In this document: positions 34,397 through 43,716 of the stretch, one piece after another
Layout of the letters: each line of letters starts with the position of its first letter
Numbering within the stretch: the stretch's first letter is position 1
Source of the DNA: Paenirhizobium selenitireducens ATCC BAA-1503
Lineage (GTDB): Bacteria > Pseudomonadota > Alphaproteobacteria > Rhizobiales > Rhizobiaceae
NCBI RefSeq assembly: GCF_000518785.1
Contig: NZ_JAEG01000021.1
Location: 1 to 62,277, forward strand
Reading direction: 5' to 3'
DNA length: 62,277 nucleotides
Position numbers and translations under genes: made by a program
The notes under the pieces: generated by a model
The model's input: the letters and a program-made list of their open reading frames with translations, nothing else
Told to the model about the DNA's origin: nothing
Database searches by the model: none

Positions 34397-35494
34397 TCAA
34401 TCCCTCAGGATCTGCGCGGCCTGCGGGCCGAGGCGGACGGCGACACGCGATCCCTTCACATGGGGGATGCCGCCGGAGCGCGTGTTCTGCTCGCGCACGA
34501 TGAAGGCATCGCCGCTGTCGAGCTGGACGTGGAAGTGGGTGTCGGTGCCGAAATAGATCGCATCGACCAGTTCACCGTCGAAGCTGCCGGTGCCCGGTTC
34601 GCCGAGCGAGGCGTGTTCCGGACGGATGACGATGGTGACCTTGCCGGAGGGACGACCCTCTTCGGGCAATGAGGCTTCGATCACCTCGCCGGAGCCGAGG
34701 CGCACGCTGCCGGTCGTTTCGGACAGGTCGAGAATATCGCCCGCCAGGAAATTCGATTCGCCGATGAAGTCGGCGACGAAACGGTCGGAGGGACGCTCGT
34801 AGATCTCGTGGGCCGAGCCGACCTGCCGGACTTCGCCATTCGACATGACCGCGATGCGGTCCGACATGGTGAGCGCTTCTTCCTGGTCGTGGGTGACGAA
34901 GATGAAGGTGATGCCGGTCTCGGCCTGTACGCGCTTCAGTTCGATCTGCATTTCCTTGCGCAGCTTGTAGTCGAGGGCCGACAGCGGCTCGTCGAGCAGC
35001 AGGACCTTCGGCTTGGGTGCAAGGGCGCGGGCGAGCGCCACGCGCTGCTGCTGGCCGCCGGAGATCTGGCTGACCTGGCGGTCCTTCATGGCCTCCATGT
35101 GGACGAGCGCCAGCATCTCGTCGACGCGGGCCTTGATCTCGGCTGCGGGCTTGCCGAGCATCTTCAGGCCGAAGCCGATGTTTTCGGCCACCGTCATGTG
35201 GGGGAACAGCGCGTAGGACTGGAAGACGGTGTTGACCGGGCGCTTGAACGGCGGCAGCGGCGCGATGTCCTGGCCGTGCAGCAGGATTTCGCCGCTCGTC
35301 GGGAAGTCAAAGCCGGCGATCAGCCGAAGAAGCGTGGTCTTGCCGCAGCCCGAAGGTCCGAGCAGCGTGAAGAATTCGTTTTCCCGGATGGTCAGAAACA
35401 CTCTGTCCAGCGCGGTTACCTGGGCATTGCCGTAGCCGTAGACTCGGCTCACACCCCGGATTTCGATTGCGGCCTCTTTCGATATCGAACTCAA
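34397..35494 (-). CDS. Polyamine-type ABC transporter ATPase (PotA-like)
   Basis: This 365-residue ATPase has Walker [10 protein letters not shown] near 43-51, signature [15 protein letters not shown], Walker [13 protein letters not shown] and the switch histidine in [13 protein letters not shown]-terminal TOBE-type regulatory domain (about 285-365) is present, as in PotA. It is the first gene of the eight-gene minus-strand run, so the promoter must lie in the 585-base gap upstream, where a 21-base palindrome is found. Confidence 0.94.
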   Translation of the reverse strand: MSSISKEAAIEIRGVSRVYGYGNAQVTALDRVFLTIRENEFFTLLGPSGCGKTTLLRLIAGFDFPTSGEILLHGQDIAPLPPFKRPVNTVFQSYALFPHMTVAENIGFGLKMLGKPAAEIKARVDEMLALVHMEAMKDRQVSQISGGQQQRVALARALAPKPKVLLLDEPLSALDYKLRKEMQIELKRVQAETGITFIFVTHDQEEALTMSDRIAVMSNGEVRQVGSAHEIYERPSDRFVADFIGESNFLAGDILDLSETTGSVRLGSGEVIEASLPEEGRPSGKVTIVIRPEHASLGEPGTGSFDGELVDAIYFGTDTHFHVQLDSGDAFIVREQNTRSGGIPHVKGSRVAVRLGPQAAQILRD

Positions 35495-36079
35495 GAAATA
35501 TCCCCAGTTTCAAATGGATCTTTTTCGGCAACATTCCCGTCCCGGCGTCGTCGACCTGAGGTCGCGTCCGGTAGGCTCGTCTGACCATGGCGACGCAATA
35601 AGCGTGCCATGCACTGCAAAGTGAATAATTCCTCCGCGTCTGTCCAATTCGTGGCACGAAATGCCCCGAACCGACGACAAATGCGCTGTCTCAGGCATCG
35701 TCAATCCTCCCGAGGCTCCTCCAAGCCCCATCCCGCCGGGAGCGGAATTTCTGCATGTTGCCGCAAATTTGGTCGGTTGACCATTTTTATTTCGCCAGTC
35801 GGAGCAAAAATTGAGCGCCCCTGGTTTTTTCCTCCGGTGGCCGCCATTTGCCGCCGCGGCAAATGCAGTGAAATTGACGGGAATGGGCCGGCATCGACTC
35901 TACCGATCCGTGCATCACTTTGTAACTTCACAATTTTTTTTGGCTTGAACCGGCCGGCGATTTAGTTCTACGTTAGTTCAACAAGCGTTTTCGGCCTCTG
36001 TCTTCTCGACGTCGGACAGGGCCGCTTCGTCGACTTGGTTTCTTTCAATCTGGCTATCAGACGGCAGGAATTTCTTTTC
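35495..36079. other. Long intergenic control region between two divergent transport operons
   Basis: No gene is supported in these 585 bases. The middle and right parts are clearly AT-richer than the coding DNA, for example ACCATTTTTATTTCG near 35780 and CACAATTTTTTTTGGC near 35930. The region should hold the promoters of the minus-strand polyamine-type operon and of the plus-strand dipeptidase operon. The only strong element I see is the palindrome at 35845-35865. Confidence 0.7.
35845..35865. promoter_or_regulatory. 21-base perfect palindrome, candidate operator
   Basis: CATTTGCCGC, a central C and GCGGCAAATG form a perfect palindrome with 10-base arms. It lies 350 bases upstream of the PotA-like gene and 215 bases upstream of the dipeptidase gene. 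It has no loop and no T-run, so a dimeric repressor site fits better than a terminator. The cognate regulator is unknown; the TetR protein at 26199 is one candidate. Confidence 0.55.
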
Positions 36080-37132
36080 ATGGAACGGGTATTCGACGGT
36101 CACAACGACGTCTTGCTGAGGCTCTGGCGCGGGCGGGCGAACGGGTCGGACCCCGTCGCCGAGTTCGTCAACGGCACGAGCGAAGGGCACATCGACGGCC
36201 CCCGGGCCAAGGCCGGTGGCCTGGCAGGTGGTCTCTGCGCCATCTTCATTCCGTCGCCCGGCGAGTTCGCGCTGAAGGAGCCTGATGCCAACGGCCATTA
36301 TGCAACGCCGCTCGAGGCGCCGCTGACGCGCCCGCCGTCGCTCGACATTGCACTGGATATGGCATCGATCGCCCTCAGGCTCGACCGGGCCGGCGCGTGG
36401 CGGCTCTGCCGCTCGACCGCGGAAATCCGTAAGGCCATGGACGACGGCGTGTTCGCCGCGGTCATGCACATGGAAGGCTGCGAGGCGATCGACGAGGATC
36501 TCGACGCTTTGGAAACCTTCTACGCGGCGGGCCTGCGTTCGCTCGGGCCGGTCTGGAGCCGCAACAACATTTTCGGCCATGGCGTGCCGTTTGCCTATCC
36601 AATGTCGCCGGACACCGGCCCGGGGCTGACCGCCGCGGGTTTCGAACTGGTGAAAACCTGCAACCGGCTCGGCATTCTGGTCGACCTCGCCCATATCACC
36701 GAACAGGGCTTCTGGGATGTGGCGAAGACCAGCGATCAGCCGCTCGTCGCCAGCCATTCCAACGTGCATTCGCTGACCCCCGTGGCGCGCAACCTCACGG
36801 ACAAACAGTTCGACGCGATCAAGGAGAGCCGCGGCCTGGTGGGCCTCAACTATGCCGTCACCATGCTGCGTGACGATGCACGGGACGACGCGGCAACTCC
36901 GCTCAGCGACATGGTCCGCCACGTGGACTACATGGTGGAGCGTATGGGGATCGACTGCGTGGCGCTCGGTTCGGACTTCGACGGCGCGACGATTCCGGCC
37001 GAGATCGCCGACGCGAGCGGCAACCAGAATCTGGTTGCGGCCCTCAGGGGTGCCGGATACGCTGATCAAGACCTTGCGAAAATATGCCGGGAAAACTGGC
37101 TGAGAGTTCTGGCATCCGCCTGGCACGAATAG
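36080..37132 (+). CDS. Membrane-dipeptidase-family (M19) peptidase
   Basis: This 350-residue zinc hydrolase of the renal dipeptidase family begins MERVFDGHNDVLLRLW with the HxD metal site (H8, D10). The bridging Glu is E119 in MHMEGCEAI, and later ligands are in ILVDLAHITEQGFW and VASHSNVHSL; VALGSDFDGA closes the barrel. ATG 36080 was chosen from the family N-terminus; an earlier ATG at 36035 adds a poor leader. There is no signal peptide, so it probably splits imported dipeptides. It lies 52 bases upstream of a peptide-importer operon. Confidence 0.9.
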   Translation: MERVFDGHNDVLLRLWRGRANGSDPVAEFVNGTSEGHIDGPRAKAGGLAGGLCAIFIPSPGEFALKEPDANGHYATPLEAPLTRPPSLDIALDMASIALRLDRAGAWRLCRSTAEIRKAMDDGVFAAVMHMEGCEAIDEDLDALETFYAAGLRSLGPVWSRNNIFGHGVPFAYPMSPDTGPGLTAAGFELVKTCNRLGILVDLAHITEQGFWDVAKTSDQPLVASHSNVHSLTPVARNLTDKQFDAIKESRGLVGLNYAVTMLRDDARDDAATPLSDMVRHVDYMVERMGIDCVALGSDFDGATIPAEIADASGNQNLVAALRGAGYADQDLAKICRENWLRVLASAWHE

Positions 37133-37184
37133 CCCGCGGACGTTCTGGAAAAACAAACCTTAAGCAAACAGGGGAACGAAGAAG

Positions 37185-38825
37185 ATGATGCACTCATTGA
37201 ACAAGAAGATGCGCCTGCTGACCAGCAGTGCGGCCATGGCGCTGCTGCTGGCAGCCGCCCCGCAGGCCTTTGCCGCGACGCCGGCCGACACGCTGGTCGA
37301 GGGCTTTGCCTTCGACGACATCATCTCGCTCGATCCGGGCGAGGCCTTCGAGCTGTCGACCGCCGAAATCACCGCCAACACCTATAGCAAGCTGGTCGGC
37401 CTCGACCCGTCCGACACCTCGAAGGTCGTCGGCGAACTGGCCGAAAGCTGGACGATTTCCGACGACGGCATGACCTATACCTTCAAGCTGAAGTCCGGCC
37501 TGAAGTTCGCCTCCGGCAATCCGATCACCGCCGAAGATGTGGCCTACTCCTTCGAGCGTGCCGTCAAGCTCGACAAGTCGCCGGCCTTCCTGCTGACCCA
37601 GTTCGGTCTCTCCGGCGACAACGTCGCGGAAAAGGCCAAGGCTGCCGATGAAGGCACCTTCGTCTTGACCGTCGACAAGGCGTATGCGCCGACCTTCGTG
37701 CTCAACGTGCTGACCTCGACGGTCGCTTCCGTCGTCGACAAGAAGCTCGTCTCCGAGAACGTCAAGCCGGTCACCCCGACCGCCGAATACAAGTACGACA
37801 ACGACTTCGGCAACGAATTCCTGAAGACCGGCTATGCCGGTTCGGGCCCGTTCAAGATCCGCGAATGGCGCGCCAATGAAGTGGTCGTGCTGGAGCGCAA
37901 CGACAACTACTTCGGCGAAAAGGCCAAGCTCGCCCGCGTCATCTATCGCCACATGAAGGAAAGCTCCGGCCAGCGCCTGGCGCTCGAGAACGGCGACATC
38001 GACGTCGCGCGTAACCTCGAGCCGGGTGACATTGAAGCCGTTTCCAAGAAGGAAGGCGTGGCCACCACGTCGGCTCCGAAGGGCACGCTCTACTACTTCA
38101 GCCTCAACCAGAAGAACCCGAACCTGGCCAAGCCGGAAGTCATCGAGGCCTTCAAGTATCTCGTCGACTATGACGCGATCGGCGAGACCCTGATCAAGGG
38201 CATCGGCACCATTCACCAGACCTTCCTGCCGTCCGGCCAGCTCGGCGCGCTCGACGACACGCCCTACACGTTCGACGTCGCCAAGGCCAAGGAACTGCTG
38301 GCCAAGGCCGGCCTTGCCGACGGCTTCACCGTCACCATGGACGTGCGCAACACCCAGCCGGTCACCGGCATTGCCGAAAACGTCCAGCAGACGCTCGCCC
38401 AGGCCGGCATCAAGCTGGAAATCATTCCCGGCGACGGCAAGCAGACGCTGACCAAGTATCGTGCCCGCCAGCACGACATCTACATCGGCCAGTGGGGCTC
38501 GGACTATTTCGACCCGAACTCCAATGCCGAAACCTTCACCTTCAACCCGGACAATTCGGACGAAGGCAAGAACAAGACGCTGGCATGGCGCAATTCCTGG
38601 GATCCGAAGGAACTGTCGACCAAGACGCAGGCCGCTCTGCTCGAAAAGGATTCGGCCGCACGCGCCGCGATCTATGAAGACCTGCAGAAGCAGGTTCTCG
38701 CCGCAGGTCCGTTCGTCGTCGTCTTCCAGCAGACCGAAGTCGCGGGTTACTCGGCCAAGGTGAAGGACTTCAAGCTCGGCCCGAGCTTCGATACCAACTT
38801 CGTCTACACAGTTTCCAAGGACTGA
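37185..38825 (+). CDS. Dipeptide/oligopeptide-type ABC transporter binding protein
   Basis: This 546-residue SBP_bac_5 family protein has a signal peptide at about 1-30 (NKKMRLLTSSAAMALLLAAA, then cleavage after AFA). The body has AESWTISDDGMTYTFKLKSG and TAEDVAYSFERAV, the family signature, and GSGPFKIREWRANEVVVLER. It captures peptides or a related ligand in the periplasm. It follows the M19 peptidase and precedes the permeases and ATPases on the same strand. Confidence 0.93.
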   Translation: MMHSLNKKMRLLTSSAAMALLLAAAPQAFAATPADTLVEGFAFDDIISLDPGEAFELSTAEITANTYSKLVGLDPSDTSKVVGELAESWTISDDGMTYTFKLKSGLKFASGNPITAEDVAYSFERAVKLDKSPAFLLTQFGLSGDNVAEKAKAADEGTFVLTVDKAYAPTFVLNVLTSTVASVVDKKLVSENVKPVTPTAEYKYDNDFGNEFLKTGYAGSGPFKIREWRANEVVVLERNDNYFGEKAKLARVIYRHMKESSGQRLALENGDIDVARNLEPGDIEAVSKKEGVATTSAPKGTLYYFSLNQKNPNLAKPEVIEAFKYLVDYDAIGETLIKGIGTIHQTFLPSGQLGALDDTPYTFDVAKAKELLAKAGLADGFTVTMDVRNTQPVTGIAENVQQTLAQAGIKLEIIPGDGKQTLTKYRARQHDIYIGQWGSDYFDPNSNAETFTFNPDNSDEGKNKTLAWRNSWDPKELSTKTQAALLEKDSAARAAIYEDLQKQVLAAGPFVVVFQQTEVAGYSAKVKDFKLGPSFDTNFVYTVSKD

Positions 38826-38830
38826 GGCCC

Positions 38831-39898
38831 TTGGCCCTTCTCGAGACAAAAACCGAGGCGCGGCGCTCCGGCGCCGGCGCCTCGGCATTCGCCATGTCGT
38901 TGCTACGGTTCCTCGTGACCGTAGTGACGACCTATCTCGGCCTTCTGGCCGTGACCTTCTTCATCGGTCGCGTCGTGCCGATCGATCCGGCCCTGGCGAT
39001 CGTCGGCGATCGGGCGCCGATGCATGTCGTGGAGCGCGTGCGTGAAGAGCTTGGCCTCAACCTGCCGCTCTACCAGCAGTTCTTCATCTATATCCGCCAG
39101 GCGCTGACCGGCGACTTCGGCACCTCGGTACTGACCACCAATCCGGTGATGACCGACATCCGCCGGGTGTTTCCCGCGACGATCGAGCTTGCCACCGTCG
39201 GCACGCTGATCGGCGCGTTCCTCGGCGTGCCGCTCGGCGTGCTTGCCGCCGTCAAGCGCGGCTCGATCGCCGACCAGATCGTCCGGGTGATCGGCTTGAT
39301 CGGCTATTCCGTGCCGATCTTCTGGCTCGGCCTTCTCGCCCTCGTGTTCTTCTATGCGAAGCTCAACTGGGTCGCCTATCCGGGACGCGTCGACATCCTC
39401 TACGAATATTCGTTCACGCCGGTGACCGGGTTCTTCCTGCTCGATGCCGCCTGGCAAAGGCAGTGGGACGTGCTGTGGGATCTGTTCCGCCACATCATCT
39501 TGCCCGGCGCGCTGCTCGGCTATTTCTCGCTCGCCTATATCAGCCGGATGACACGCTCCTTCATGCTGAACGAGCTTAGCCAGGAATATATCGTCGCCGC
39601 CCGTGCCAAGGGTCTTTCCGAGACTCGGATCATCTGGTTCCATGCGCTGCGAAACGCCGCCGTGCCGCTGATCACCGTGATCGCGCTCTCCTATGCCGGC
39701 CTGCTCGAAGGCTCGGTGCTGACCGAGACGATCTTCTCCTGGCCGGGCCTTGGCCTCTACATCACCAATTCGCTGCAGAATGCCGACATGAACGCCGTGC
39801 TCGGCGGCACGATGATCATCGGCGCCGTGTTCATTGCGATCAATCTCTTCTCGGACATCCTGTACCGGACGCTCGACCCGAGGACGCGCAGCCGATGA
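38831..39898 (+). CDS. Peptide ABC transporter permease (DppB-like)
   Basis: This 355-residue permease has a first helix at about 25-47 and the DppB periplasmic signature ERVREELGLNLPLYQQFFIY. The coupling region is YIVAARAKGLSETRIIWFHA. It starts 5 bases after the binding-protein stop. The start codon is uncertain: TTG 38831 gives an extra 21 polar residues, and ATG 38894 would begin directly before the first helix. It overlaps the next gene by ATGA. Confidence 0.9.
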   Translation: MALLETKTEARRSGAGASAFAMSLLRFLVTVVTTYLGLLAVTFFIGRVVPIDPALAIVGDRAPMHVVERVREELGLNLPLYQQFFIYIRQALTGDFGTSVLTTNPVMTDIRRVFPATIELATVGTLIGAFLGVPLGVLAAVKRGSIADQIVRVIGLIGYSVPIFWLGLLALVFFYAKLNWVAYPGRVDILYEYSFTPVTGFFLLDAAWQRQWDVLWDLFRHIILPGALLGYFSLAYISRMTRSFMLNELSQEYIVAARAKGLSETRIIWFHALRNAAVPLITVIALSYAGLLEGSVLTETIFSWPGLGLYITNSLQNADMNAVLGGTMIIGAVFIAINLFSDILYRTLDPRTRSR

Positions 39899-40827
39899 GC
39901 GAGACCCAAATGCAATCCACCCAAAGCCTGCGCGACTGGCTGCTCTCGGACCGGCCGCAATCGCGCCGCCAGGCCCGTCTCGGCCGCCTCTACATCATCT
40001 GGCAGCGGTTCTCCGAGAACCGGCTGGCCGTGCTCGGCCTGCTGATCCTGATCGGCCTGCTGTTCGTCGCGGCCTTTGCCGATGTGCTCGCCCCACACTC
40101 TCCGGTGCAGGGGGACCTGCGCAATTCCCGGCTTCTGCCGCCGGGCACGGCCGGTTTTCTGCTCGGCACCGACGACCAGGGCCGCGACATCCTTTCGCGC
40201 CTGATCCACGGTTCGAGGCTCACCCTGTTCGTCATCTTCCTGGTGGCGATCATCGCAGCCCCGATCGGCCTGATCGTCGGCACGGTGTCCGGTTATGCCG
40301 GGGGCTGGGTCGATGCCGTGCTGATGCGCATCACCGACATCTTTCTCGCCTTCCCGAAGCTCGTCCTGGCGCTGGCGCTGGTGGCGGCTCTGGGCCCGGG
40401 CATCGAGAACGCGGTCCTTGCCATCGCCATCACCTCGTGGCCGCCTTATGCGCGTATCGCACGCGCCGAGACGCTGACCTTCCGCAATTCGGACTTCATC
40501 GCCGCGGTCAAGCTGATGGGCGCCTCGCCGCTGCGCATCGTCGTTTCCCATATCATGCCGCTGTGCATGTCGTCGCTGATCGTGCGCGTCACGCTCGACA
40601 TGGCGGGCATCATCCTCACGGCCGCCGGCCTCGGCTTCCTCGGTCTGGGTGCCCAGCCGCCTCTGCCGGAATGGGGTGCGATGATCGCGTCGGGCCGCCG
40701 CTTCATTCTCGACCAATGGTGGGTCGCGGCCATGCCGGGCTTTGCCATCCTGATCGTCTCGCTCGGCTTCAACCTTCTGGGCGACGGCCTGCGCGACGCG
40801 CTCGATCCGAAGGAGGCCGGCCAATGA
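39895..40827 (+). CDS. Peptide ABC transporter permease (DppC-like)
   Basis: This 310-residue permease has the DppC N-terminal helix after about 45 cytoplasmic residues. FLLGTDDQGRDILSRLIHGS is the hallmark of the family, and the coupling loop is FIAAVKLMGASPLRIVVSHI. It overlaps both the upstream permease gene and the downstream ATPase gene by 4 bases, so the operon is translationally coupled. Confidence 0.93.
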   Translation: MSETQMQSTQSLRDWLLSDRPQSRRQARLGRLYIIWQRFSENRLAVLGLLILIGLLFVAAFADVLAPHSPVQGDLRNSRLLPPGTAGFLLGTDDQGRDILSRLIHGSRLTLFVIFLVAIIAAPIGLIVGTVSGYAGGWVDAVLMRITDIFLAFPKLVLALALVAALGPGIENAVLAIAITSWPPYARIARAETLTFRNSDFIAAVKLMGASPLRIVVSHIMPLCMSSLIVRVTLDMAGIILTAAGLGFLGLGAQPPLPEWGAMIASGRRFILDQWWVAAMPGFAILIVSLGFNLLGDGLRDALDPKEAGQ

Positions 40828-41657
40828 CGCCACTCCTCACCGTTCAAAACCTGAAAGTGAGCTTCCCGACCCGCACCGGGCTGATCGAGGCCGTGCGCGG
40901 CGTCAATTTCACGCTCGGCAAGGAGCGGCTCGGCATCGTCGGCGAGAGCGGCTCTGGCAAGTCGCAGACCGGCCGCGCCATCATGGGGCTGACGCCTGGC
41001 CATGCACGGATCACTGCCGACACGCTGGCCTTCGGCGACACGAACCTTCTGTCGATTTCGGCGCGGGAACGGCGTTCGCTGCGCGGCAAGAGGATCGCCA
41101 TGATCCTGCAGGACCCGAAATATTCGCTGAACCCGGTCATGCCGATCGGCCGGCAGATCATGGAAACGCTGCAGACCCACGAACGGCTCTCCAATGCCGA
41201 GACCCGGGCGCGGGCGCTTGCCATGCTGGAGGCGGTGCAGATCAGCGATCCGGAGCGCGTCTTCGATCTCTACCCGCACGAGGTTTCGGGCGGCATGGGC
41301 CAGCGCGTGATGATTGCCATGATGCTGGTCTGTGGTCCCGAACTGCTGATCGCCGACGAGCCGACTTCCGCGCTCGACGTCACGGTGCAGCTCGAAGTGC
41401 TGGGGATTCTCGACAAGCTGGTTTCCGAGCGCGGCATGGGGCTGATCTTCATCAGCCACGACCTGCGGCTCGTCTCGTCCTTCTGCGACCGGGTGCTGGT
41501 CATGTATGCCGGGCGAGTGGTCGAGGAACTGCCGGCCTCGCGGCTTTCGGAGGCGAAGCATCCCTATACGCGCGGCCTGCTGAACTGTCTGCCGCAGATC
41601 AATTCCGACCGCCATCCCTTGCCCGTCCTCGAACGCCAGGCGGAGTGGGCGCTATGA
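40824..41657 (+). CDS. Peptide ABC transporter ATPase (DppD-like)
   Basis: This 277-residue ATPase has Walker A GESGSGKSQT near 36-45, signature VSGGMGQRVMIAMML, Walker [13 protein letters not shown] and FISHDLRLVSSFCDRVLVMY. The C-terminal oligo_HPY region (KHPYTRGLLNCLPQI) is present. The signature reads SGGMGQR where most homologs have SGGMRQR, a small change next to the ATP site. ATG 40824 overlaps the permease stop; upstream in-frame sequence lies inside dppC and is not used. Confidence 0.92.
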   Translation: MTPLLTVQNLKVSFPTRTGLIEAVRGVNFTLGKERLGIVGESGSGKSQTGRAIMGLTPGHARITADTLAFGDTNLLSISARERRSLRGKRIAMILQDPKYSLNPVMPIGRQIMETLQTHERLSNAETRARALAMLEAVQISDPERVFDLYPHEVSGGMGQRVMIAMMLVCGPELLIADEPTSALDVTVQLEVLGILDKLVSERGMGLIFISHDLRLVSSFCDRVLVMYAGRVVEELPASRLSEAKHPYTRGLLNCLPQINSDRHPLPVLERQAEWAL

Positions 41658-42409
41658 CCGTACCTGCACTTTCCATTCGCGACATGCTGGTCAGCTTCAA
41701 CGGTTTTCGGGCGCTGGACGAGGTCAGCCTGGACATTGCCGAGGGCGAGTCCTTCGGCATCGTCGGGGAATCCGGATCCGGCAAGTCGACGCTGCTCAGG
41801 GCGGTGGCCGGCCTCAACCGTTTCGACAGCGGCACGCTGACCGTCAACGGCCGCAGCTTCACCGGCCACAAGCGCGACCATGAGTTCTATCGCACCGTGC
41901 AAATGGTGTTCCAGGATCCCTACGGCTCGCTGCATCCGCGCCAGACGGTCGACCGCCTGCTGCTCGAACCATTGGCCATTCACGGCTTCACCGACACCGA
42001 GACGCGGATCGCCCGCGCGCTCGACGAGGTGGGGCTTGGGACCGGCTTTCGTTTCCGCTTCTCGCACCAGCTGTCCGGCGGCCAGCGACAGCGCATCGCC
42101 ATTGCCCGGGCGCTGATCGTCGAGCCGAAGATCCTGCTGCTCGACGAGCCGACCTCGGCGCTCGATGCGTCGATCCAGGCGGAAATTCTCAACCTGCTCG
42201 AACAGGCGCGCAAGGACCGCGGCCTCACCTTCGTGATGGTGAGCCACGACCTGGCGGTGATCAGCCATATGTGCGAGCGGCTTGCCGTGATGAAGACCGG
42301 CAAGGTGGTCGAGGCGCTCGATGTCGCGCAGCTGCGCTCCAGGGAGTTCTCCACCGACTATACCCGCCAGCTCATGGTGGCGAGCGAGGGCTTCGTGCGG
42401 GAAGCCTGA
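41654..42409 (+). CDS. Peptide ABC transporter ATPase (DppF-like)
   Basis: This 251-residue ATPase partners the DppD-like protein. Walker A is GESGSGKST, signature LSGGQRQRIAIARAL, Walker B ILLLDEPTSALD, and the switch region is MVSHDLAVISHMC. It is shorter than typical DppF because the C-terminal oligo_HPY extension is reduced to about 25 residues. The ATG overlaps the previous stop by ATGA, and it ends the dipeptidase-dpp operon 4 bases before the convergent PhnM-like gene, so no room for a conventional terminator exists. Confidence 0.92.
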   Translation: MTVPALSIRDMLVSFNGFRALDEVSLDIAEGESFGIVGESGSGKSTLLRAVAGLNRFDSGTLTVNGRSFTGHKRDHEFYRTVQMVFQDPYGSLHPRQTVDRLLLEPLAIHGFTDTETRIARALDEVGLGTGFRFRFSHQLSGGQRQRIAIARALIVEPKILLLDEPTSALDASIQAEILNLLEQARKDRGLTFVMVSHDLAVISHMCERLAVMKTGKVVEALDVAQLRSREFSTDYTRQLMVASEGFVREA

Positions 42410-42413
42410 GCGA

Positions 42414-43598
42414 TCAGGCGACCCGGTGCCCCTCGCGCCAGACGGCTTTGAGGAACGGATGGCCGTCGTGCACACCGACGCGGATGAGATCCGCGCGCTT
42501 GTCCGTGGCGATCTCGCCGCGGTCGGAAAGACCGGCGGCCTCGGCCGGCGCCTTCGTCACCAGACGTACGGCATCCGGCAGCGCGTAGGCGAGCGCCGGA
42601 TCGTTTGCGATCAGGAAGGCGGCGTCGAGCATGGAGCGCGGCACGTAGTCCGAGGCGAGGATGTCGATCAGCCCTTCCTCCAGCAGTTCGCGCACCGCGA
42701 CATTGCCGGACTGCGAACCGCCGCGCACGATGTTGGGTGCACCGCCGACGATCAGCATGGAACGGGCGCGCGCCTCGCGGGCCGCTTCCAGCGTGCAGGG
42801 GAATTCCGAGATCGCCACGCCCTCGTCAGCCGCGAGGTCGACATGCTCAATATCCGTGTCGTCATGGCTCAAGAGCGGCAGGCCGCGGGCGCGGGCGAGC
42901 GCCACGACCTCGGGGCGCACGGTGCGGCCGATGTCCGATTTTTCGGCCACCATCTGGGCGATGCGGTCGCGGATGACCGCTTCGCTCTCGCCGCCTGCCT
43001 TCTGCAGGCGGTTGACGTATTGGGCGATGTCGCGGCTCTGGCGGATGCCGGGCAGATGCTCCATCACCGAGACGACGCGCACCAGCGGCCGGTTGATATG
43101 GGCGGCGGTCAGTTCCGGCGTGCGCGGATCGACGACTTCGCAGCGCAGGTGAATGAAATGTTCGGCGCGCAGCATGCCGGCGGCCTGGGCGCGCTCCAGC
43201 ACGTCGATCATCGGGCCGAGGATTTCCGCCCGTTCGCTGTCTTCCGAGGAAACCCCGACGCAGAGGCTGTCGAAGACGGTGGTGACGCCGCCGCCGATGA
43301 TCTGGGCGTCGTGGGACAGCGCCGCGCGCATATAGTCCCAGCGGACATGCGGACGGGGATAGACGTGTTTTTCGAAGTGGTCGGTGTGAATGTCGACGAG
43401 GCCGGGCAGCAGATAATCGCCGCCGAAGTCCAGCGCACCCGCCACCTGCGATCCGGCTTCGACGGAAACGATCTGGCCATCCTCGACCACGACTGTGCCA
43501 TGGACGATGTCATCGGCCAGCACGATCCGCGCATTGCCGATGACGAGCGGGGTCTTTTCGCCCGATCCGCGGCTCTCAGAAATGGCATTCATCAGCAT
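42414..43598 (-). CDS. PhnM-like amidohydrolase (solitary)
   Basis: This 394-residue protein aligns with PhnM, the ribose-1-methylphosphonate-5-triphosphate diphosphatase of the C-P lyase pathway. Metal motifs are LVDIHTDHFEKHVYPRP, HFIHLRCE, LLSHDDTDIEH and LASDYVPRSML. ATG 43598 is preceded at 8 bases by AGAAGGAAG, so longer upstream readings are not used. No other phn gene is in the window, so it could be a stray PhnM or an amidohydrolase with a new substrate. It is convergent with the peptide-importer operon. Confidence 0.85.
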   Translation of the reverse strand: MLMNAISESRGSGEKTPLVIGNARIVLADDIVHGTVVVEDGQIVSVEAGSQVAGALDFGGDYLLPGLVDIHTDHFEKHVYPRPHVRWDYMRAALSHDAQIIGGGVTTVFDSLCVGVSSEDSERAEILGPMIDVLERAQAAGMLRAEHFIHLRCEVVDPRTPELTAAHINRPLVRVVSVMEHLPGIRQSRDIAQYVNRLQKAGGESEAVIRDRIAQMVAEKSDIGRTVRPEVVALARARGLPLLSHDDTDIEHVDLAADEGVAISEFPCTLEAAREARARSMLIVGGAPNIVRGGSQSGNVAVRELLEEGLIDILASDYVPRSMLDAAFLIANDPALAYALPDAVRLVTKAPAEAAGLSDRGEIATDKRADLIRVGVHDGHPFLKAVWREGHRVA

Positions 43599-43716
43599 CG
43601 TCCGAACTTCCTTCTGCATGCGGGCGGAGCGGCGGCGGTCCGCCGACTCGCGGGCACCTGTTCGAGGACCGTGCTTAGACGCGCTCCGTGAAGGTTCTGT
43701 GTCGGATCTGCACTGC

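Noticed and set aside
39834..40823. Upstream extension of the DppD-like ATPase frame
   Set aside because: This stretch lies inside the DppC-like gene in another frame and translates to a Pro/Arg/His-rich shadow. The ATPase starts at 40824.
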